Assembly: GCF_003946865.1 (NCBI RefSeq)
Contig: NZ_QXTH01000009.1
Coordinates: 124,001 to 188,000 of the forward strand
Direction: 5' to 3'
Origin: Antribacter gilvus
GTDB lineage: Bacteria; Actinomycetota; Actinomycetes; Actinomycetales; Cellulomonadaceae
Length of the DNA: 64,000 nucleotides
Shown: positions 59,921 through 64,000 of the stretch, one piece after another
Position numbering within the stretch: the first letter of the stretch is position 1
Layout: every line of letters begins with the position of its first letter
The notes under the pieces: model-generated
What the model was told of the DNA's origin: nothing
The model's database searches: none
Seen by the model: only the letters and a program-made list of their open reading frames with translations
Translations under genes and position numbers: made by a program

Positions 59921-60960
59921 CCACCCGCGTAGCCCTGATCGGTGCCGGCTCGGTGGCCCGGCGACACGCCGAGGTGCTCGCCGGCCTCGAGGACGTCGAG
60001 ATCGTGGCGGTGGCCGACCCGGTCCCGGAGGCTGCCGCGTCGCTGGCCGCGCAGTGCGACGCGGCCGCCTACCCGGCTGCTGACCAGGCGCTGGACCACG
60101 ACCGGGTCGACGCCGTGTACATCTGCGTCCCGCCCTTCGCGCACGGTGCGCCGGAGGAGGCCGCGCTTGCGCGCCGGCTGCCGATGTTCGTGGAGAAGCC
60201 CGTCGCCGCCGACCTGGCGACGGCCGAGCGCCTGGCCGGGCTGGTGGCCGCGGCGGACGTGGTCACCGGCACCGGCTACCACTGGCGCTGCCTGGACCTG
60301 GTGCCCGAGGCGCAGAAGCTGCTCGCCGAGTCGCCGGCCTACCTCGCGAGCGGCTACTGGCTCGACAAGCGGCCTCCTGTGTCCTGGTGGGCGCAGACGT
60401 CGCGCTCGGGCGGGCAGGTGATCGAGCAGCTCACGCACGTGCTGGACCTCGCTCGCGTCCTGCTCGGCGAGGCGGTGGAGGTCTTCGCCGCGGGCGTCCG
60501 CCGGCCGTCCCCGCCGGGGCTGCCGGCCGTCGGCGACATCGACGACGCCACAGCCGCCACCGTGCGCTTCGCCTCCGGCACGGTCGCCACCCTGGCCGCC
60601 ACGTCCTTGCTGGACGTCAAGCACCGTGCGGCCCTGCACACGTTCAGCCCCGGCCTGGTGCTGGAGGTCTCGGAGACGAGCATGGTCGTGGACGACGGCA
60701 GCCTGCGCCTGGACCGCCCGGTCTGGGACGACCCGAAGGTCGTCGTCGACCGGGAGTTCATCCAGGCGGTGCGCGGCGAGCGCGAGCAGACCCGTGCGCC
60801 GTACGACGAGGCCGTGCGCACCCATCGCCTCGGCTGCGCCGTCGCCGAGGCGGCCCGCACCGGCCGTCCGGTCGCGTTGTCAGAAGCTCCCCGGTCTGTC
60901 GACGGGGGAACTTCTGACAACTCGATCCGTGCGGGTGGGCGAGCCGGGGCGCGGCCGTGA
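59917..60960 (+). CDS. Gfo/Idh/MocA family oxidoreductase
   Basis: 347 residues, ATG overlapping the GT4 stop. Rossmann start TTRVALIGAGSVARRHAEVLAGLEDVEIVAVAD, the EKP motif in LPMFVEKPVAADLATAERL, then GYHWRCLDLVPEAQKLL and GGQVIEQLTHVLDLARVLLGEAVEVFAAG, where Gly-Gly-x3-Asp/His is close to the family's GGxxxDxxxH catalytic patch (here GGQVIEQLTH). Family members oxidise or reduce sugar or cyclitol hydroxyls with NAD(P). The last 30 codons contain a strong 17-bp hairpin at 60876-60921, so the mature end is uncertain. Confidence 0.88.
   Translation: MTTRVALIGAGSVARRHAEVLAGLEDVEIVAVADPVPEAAASLAAQCDAAAYPAADQALDHDRVDAVYICVPPFAHGAPEEAALARRLPMFVEKPVAADLATAERLAGLVAAADVVTGTGYHWRCLDLVPEAQKLLAESPAYLASGYWLDKRPPVSWWAQTSRSGGQVIEQLTHVLDLARVLLGEAVEVFAAGVRRPSPPGLPAVGDIDDATAATVRFASGTVATLAATSLLDVKHRAALHTFSPGLVLEVSETSMVVDDGSLRLDRPVWDDPKVVVDREFIQAVRGEREQTRAPYDEAVRTHRLGCAVAEAARTGRPVALSEAPRSVDGGTSDNSIRAGGRAGARP
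60876..60921. repeat. Hairpin embedded in the end of the Gfo/Idh gene
   Basis: GTTGTCAGAAGCTCCCC (60876-60892) and GGGGAACTTCTGACAAC (60905-60921) pair over 17 bases with one mismatch, around 12 bases. It resembles the intergenic hairpins of the window but lies inside a reading frame, 40 bases before its stop. Confidence 0.8.
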
Positions 60961-62051
60961 GGCGGCGAAACCTCGTCGTCCTCGAGCCGGGGCGGGTCGA
61001 GCTCGTCGAGGAGGACCTGCCGCCTGTCCCGGAGGGCGGGCTGCTGCTGCAGACGGTGATGACCGGCCTGTCGGCCGGCACCGAGCTCACCTACGTCAAG
61101 GGCGACCACCCGGGCCTGCAGGCCGCGCTCGACCCGGAGCTGGCCCTGTTCCTCCCGAGCGACGGGTCGCGGTACCCGGTCCGCCGGCTGGGATACATGG
61201 AGGTAGCGCGCGTCGCGGAGGCCCGCACCCCGGCGTTCGCCGTCGGCGACCTGGTCGCGGCCGCCTACGGCCATGCCACGGCGCACGTCCTCGACCCGCT
61301 CCACGAGCACGTGGTCCCGCTCCCGGCCGACCTCGACCCGCTCCTCGGTGTCTACGTCGCACACCTGGGGCCGATCTGTGCCAACGGCCTCCTGCACGCC
61401 GCGGCCGACACGGTGCGGCCCGTGACGTCGCTCGGGCAGGGCGTGGGCGGACGACGGGTGCTCGTCACCGGCGGGGGCCTGGTCGGGCTCCTCATCGCGC
61501 TCTTCGCGGCCGAGCAGGGCGCCGACGAGGTCGCCGTCGTCGAGGCCGACCCCAGGCGGCGTGCGGTGGCGCGGGCGCTCGGGTTCTGGGCGCTCGGAGC
61601 CGACGACGACCCGGCGCTCACCGTCAAGACGCGGTGGCGGCACGGCCCGCGCGACCACGGCGCCGACGTCGTCTTCCAGTGCCGCGGGCGGCCGCACGCC
61701 CTGGCGACCGCCCTCCGGGCCGTCCGCCCGCAGGGGACCGTCGTGGACCTCGCCTTCTACACCGACGGGGCGGACGCCGTGCGGCTCGGGGAAGAGTTCC
61801 ACCACAACGGCCTGAGCCTGCGGTCGGCCCAGATCGGCCGGGTCCCGCGCGGCCTCGCCTCCGACTGGGACCGACGACGTCTCTCGGCCGAGACCGTGCG
61901 CCTGCTGCGTGCGCGCGGTGCGGACATCCGACGCCACCTCGTCACCGACGTCGTGGACCTGGCCCAGGCGCCGGCCCTGCTGGCCGACGTGGCGGCCAGG
62001 AGGCGGCACGTGCTGTCGGCGGTCTTCACGGTCGACGCGCCATCGGGATGA
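60957..62051 (+). CDS. Medium-chain (zinc-type-like) alcohol dehydrogenase
   Basis: 364 residues from the GTG at 60957, overlapping the previous stop (GTGA). The MDR fold is recognisable: LEPGRVELVEEDLPPVPEGGLLLQTVMTGLSAGTELTYVKGDHPG, where the usual zinc-binding Cys of CGICGSD is replaced by GLSAGTE; FAVGDLVAAAYGHATAHVL; GRRVLVTGGGLVGLLIALFAAEQGADEVAVVEAD for NAD(P); and DVVFQCRGRPHALATALRAVRPQGTVVDLAFY. Without catalytic-zinc cysteine it is probably a zinc-free relative such as those next to GT4 and Gfo genes in sugar pathways. Last of four coupled genes. Confidence 0.85.
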   Translation: MRRRNLVVLEPGRVELVEEDLPPVPEGGLLLQTVMTGLSAGTELTYVKGDHPGLQAALDPELALFLPSDGSRYPVRRLGYMEVARVAEARTPAFAVGDLVAAAYGHATAHVLDPLHEHVVPLPADLDPLLGVYVAHLGPICANGLLHAAADTVRPVTSLGQGVGGRRVLVTGGGLVGLLIALFAAEQGADEVAVVEADPRRRAVARALGFWALGADDDPALTVKTRWRHGPRDHGADVVFQCRGRPHALATALRAVRPQGTVVDLAFYTDGADAVRLGEEFHHNGLSLRSAQIGRVPRGLASDWDRRRLSAETVRLLRARGADIRRHLVTDVVDLAQAPALLADVAARRRHVLSAVFTVDAPSG

Positions 62052-62106
62052 CGCCGAGGCGACACCATGGCGACGCCTGCGTGACAGCAGAACGGTTCTC
62101 CAAGGC

Positions 62107-62142
62107 TTGACGTGACACCACTGTGGTGCCAAGATGGTGCCA
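62107..62142 (+). promoter_or_regulatory. Promoter with phased TGGTGNCA half-sites upstream of the DUF4097-ABC operon
   Basis: TTGACG (62107-62112), 17 bases, then CAAGAT (62130-62135) form a good vegetative promoter. In and beyond the spacer lie three eight-base half-sites: TGACACCA (62113-62120, inverted), TGGTGCCA (62124-62131) and TGGTGCCA (62135-62142), each separated by three bases, an 11-base phase. A small ribbon-helix-helix or similar repressor bound there would block the promoter. The ATG of the first gene is about 70 bases further on. Confidence 0.72.
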
Positions 62143-62203
62143 CGGACTTCGCAGGGCAGGTGGCCTGCGGGGACGGATCACCGATCACGCCCTAGGGAGA
62201 ACC

Positions 62204-63049
62204 ATGCCTGTCTACGAGACCCCCGAAGTTCTCTCCGTCGTCCTCGACCTCGGCGTCGGTGACGTACGGATCACCGCGAGCGACCGGACCGGCACCGTCG
62301 TCGACGTCAGCCCGAGCAACGCCTCCGACGAGTCCGACGTGAAGGCTGCGCAGCAGGTCAGCGTGGAGTGCGCCGACGGCGTCCTGCGCGTCACGGGCCC
62401 CAAGGTGCCCGCTCTGGACTTCTCGAAGAAGTCACGGTCGGTCGCTCTGTCGATCCAGCTCCCCAGCGGCGCCCAGGTGGGCGCGACGCTGCAGATGGGC
62501 GACGTGCACGTGGTGGGCCGGCTCGGGGAGTGCCGTCTGAAGACCTCCGCCGGGAACCTCCAGGTCGAGCGGACGGGCGCCCTGCACCTCGACACGTCGG
62601 CCGGCCACATCACCGTCGGTGGTGTCATCGGTGACGTCGAGATCTCGACCGGCTCGGGCAAGGTCCGGGTCGGCGAGGTCGAGGGCGCCGCGTCGGTCAG
62701 GAACGCCAACGGCGCCACCACGATCGACGTGGTGACCGGCGACCTGCGGGTGCGGTCGGCCAACGGCGACATCTCGGTCGAGCGGGTGGGTTCCGACGTG
62801 GACGTGAAGACGTCCAACGGGGCCGTCCGCGTCGGCGAGGTCGTGCGGGGCGTGGCCGTGCTCGAGAGCGGCCTGGGCGACCTGGAGGTCGGGATCGCCG
62901 AGGGCGCCGCCGCCTGGCTGGACGTCAAGACCGGGTTCGGGCACGTCGACAACCAGCTCGAGGAGACCGCCGGCCCCGACGGGGCCGGCCGGACCGTCGA
63001 GGTGCGGGGGCGCACCTCCTACGGCGACATCGCCGTCCGTCGTGCCTGA
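62204..63049 (+). CDS. DUF4097 beta-helix protein
   Basis: 281 residues from ATG 62204, after AGGGAGAACC. The sequence is a series of short repeated beta-strand units (LGVGDVRITASDRTGTVVDV, TSAGNLQVERTGALHLDTSAGHITVGGVIGDVEISTGSGKVRVGEVEGAASVRNANG and so on) typical of the right-handed beta-helix DUF4097 family; strands end in G-x-V/I and carry Asn/Ser/Thr. No signal peptide or transmembrane segment is seen, so it is probably intracellular. Members are often found in front of DrrAB-type exporters, as here, but the role is unknown. Confidence 0.85.
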   Translation: MPVYETPEVLSVVLDLGVGDVRITASDRTGTVVDVSPSNASDESDVKAAQQVSVECADGVLRVTGPKVPALDFSKKSRSVALSIQLPSGAQVGATLQMGDVHVVGRLGECRLKTSAGNLQVERTGALHLDTSAGHITVGGVIGDVEISTGSGKVRVGEVEGAASVRNANGATTIDVVTGDLRVRSANGDISVERVGSDVDVKTSNGAVRVGEVVRGVAVLESGLGDLEVGIAEGAAAWLDVKTGFGHVDNQLEETAGPDGAGRTVEVRGRTSYGDIAVRRA

Positions 63050-63107
63050 GCCGGAGCCATCGAGACCGGAGCCATCGAACATGACCGTCACGAGAGAAGG
63101 AACGGAT

Positions 63108-63920
63108 ATGACCACCCCACAGGTCCAGGAACCCGCCATCCACGTGCGGGGCCTGGAGAAGTCGTTCAAGGAGCTGAAGGTCCTGCGCGGCGTCGACCTC
63201 GCCGTGGCGCGGGGGAGCATCTTCGCGCTGCTCGGCTCGAACGGCGCGGGCAAGACCACCGTCGTGCGGATCCTGTCCACGCTGCTCCAGGCGGACGGGG
63301 GCACCGCGACCGTGCACGGCTTCGACGTTGCCACGCAGGCCGAGCGGGTGCGGGAGTCGATCAGCCTCACCGGCCAGTTCGCCGCCGTCGATGGGGTCCT
63401 GACCGGGCGGGAGAACCTGGTGCTGGTCGCCCGGCTGCGTCATCTGAAGGATCCGGGCCGGATCGCGGACGACCTGCTCGAGCGCTTCTCCCTGACCGAC
63501 GCCGGCGGGCGCAAGGCGGCAACCTACTCGGGCGGCATGCGCCGTCGGCTGGACATCTCGATGAGCCTCATCGGCAACCCGCCGGTCATCTTCCTCGACG
63601 AGCCGACGACGGGCCTGGACCCCCAGGCGCGCATCGAGGTGTGGGCGGCCGTCAAGGAGCTCGCCCGGAACGGCACGACGGTGCTGCTGACCACGCAGTA
63701 CCTGGAGGAGGCGGAGCACCTCGCCGACCGGATCGCGATCCTCCACGAGGGCCGCATCATCGTCGACGGCACGCTCGGCGAGCTCAAGGCGCTGCTGCCG
63801 CCGGTCAAGGTCGAGTACGTCGAGAAGCAGCCGAGCCTCGAGGACGTCTTCTTCTCCATCGTCGGTACGAACAGCGTCGGCACGGACAGTGTCGCCACGG
63901 ACAGTGAGGGAAAGCGATGA
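63108..63920 (+). CDS. ABC exporter ATP-binding protein (DrrA/antibiotic type)
   Basis: 270 residues. ATG 63108 lies behind AGAAGGA; earlier starts at 63042 (GTG) and 63081 (ATG) are less well placed. Walker A GSNGAGKTT, Q-loop in SISLTGQFAAVDGVLTGRENLVLV, signature YSGGMRRRLD, Walker B VIFLDEPTTGLD, switch TTQYLEEAEHLADRIA: the DrrA-type wording, with LTTQYLEEA distinguishing antibiotic and lipid exporters. The C-terminal 25 residues end with a Ser/Thr/Asp repeat (NSVGTDSVATDSEGKR) encoded by short tandem repeats. It would energise export together with the gene that follows. Confidence 0.93.
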   Translation: MTTPQVQEPAIHVRGLEKSFKELKVLRGVDLAVARGSIFALLGSNGAGKTTVVRILSTLLQADGGTATVHGFDVATQAERVRESISLTGQFAAVDGVLTGRENLVLVARLRHLKDPGRIADDLLERFSLTDAGGRKAATYSGGMRRRLDISMSLIGNPPVIFLDEPTTGLDPQARIEVWAAVKELARNGTTVLLTTQYLEEAEHLADRIAILHEGRIIVDGTLGELKALLPPVKVEYVEKQPSLEDVFFSIVGTNSVGTDSVATDSEGKR

Positions 63921-64000
63921 ACAAGCATTTCTTCGGCGACACCGCCGTCCTGACGGGGCGGTCCCTGAGCCACATCATGCGCAGCATGGACACGATCATC
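63917..64000 (+). CDS. ABC-2 type exporter permease (DrrB-like), partial at the right edge
   Basis: The ATG at 63917 overlaps the ATPase stop (ATGA). Only 28 residues are in the window (MNKHFFGDTAVLTGRSLSHI and eight more), and they match the N-terminal cytoplasmic lead of DrrB/ABC-2 permeases, with TAVLTGRSLSHIMR preceding the first helix. Identification rests mainly on position after a DrrA-type ATPase. Confidence 0.75.
   Translation, partial: MNKHFFGDTAVLTGRSLSHIMRSMDTII

Noticed and set aside
1-64000. tRNA, rRNA, prophage or insertion sequence genes
   Set aside because: No TPsiC-type arms in intergenic space, no transposase or integrase motifs, and no rRNA-like stretch were found on either strand.

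Overview
The window is chromosomal DNA from a high-GC Gram-positive bacterium, most likely a cellulolytic actinobacterium of the Promicromonosporaceae/Cellulomonadaceae (Isoptericola/Cellulosimicrobium-like). The grounds are: GC around 70 percent with many GTG starts; DtxR- and Zur-type boxes; a secreted cellulose-type AA10 LPMO with a CBM2; a GpgS-type glucosyl-3-phosphoglycerate synthase; sugar ABC operons without their own ATPase; and a D-aspartate ligase/aspartate racemase pair that predicts an L-Lys-D-Asp type (A4alpha) peptidoglycan bridge. The genus is inferred, not shown. No rRNA, tRNA, CRISPR array, insertion sequence or prophage was seen.

Left third (1-27.6 kb): an NMT1/THI5-type ABC importer (cut by the left edge) beside a guanine-deaminase-like gene, with GlnR-like sites; DUF2332; a very compact cytochrome bd oxidase (cydAB); a small lower-GC patch with a frameshifted immunity-like gene; recO-uppS; a siderophore-iron importer with two DtxR/IdeR boxes; the overlapping znuACB-zur operon with a Zur box on the znuA start; an XRE-type regulator and glyS; a three-gene operon (FAD amine oxidase, 2-oxoadipate dioxygenase/decarboxylase, semialdehyde dehydrogenase) that reads as a lysine/pipecolate catabolic route; dusB; and a polar amino acid ABC importer.

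Middle (27.6-45 kb): a maltose/maltodextrin regulon (alpha-glucosidase, LacI-type MalR, malEFG) with repeated TGCAA-type operators; a carboxymuconolactone-decarboxylase-like protein; dgt; a small DUF4236 gene; VOC and AraC proteins; dnaG; a thioredoxin-reductase-like enzyme divergent from a MerR regulator over a perfect 24-bp palindrome; a DHA2 drug exporter; and the LPMO.

Right third (45-64 kb): MarR plus a BBE-like FAD oxidase; the D-Asp ligase/racemase pair; an AI-2E family permease; an arsenic operon with an ArsR-ArsC fusion, a second ArsC and an AqpS-like channel but no pump; a CAP-domain exoprotein; a second ATPase-less sugar ABC operon; a flavin-type PPOX protein; a tightly coupled four-gene cassette (GpgS-like GT81, GT4, Gfo/Idh/MocA, medium-chain dehydrogenase) that looks like an uncharacterised glycoside pathway; and a DUF4097-ABC exporter operon behind a promoter whose spacer carries phased half-sites. 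Scattered between genes is a set of unusually long, near-perfect hairpins, some related in sequence to each other.
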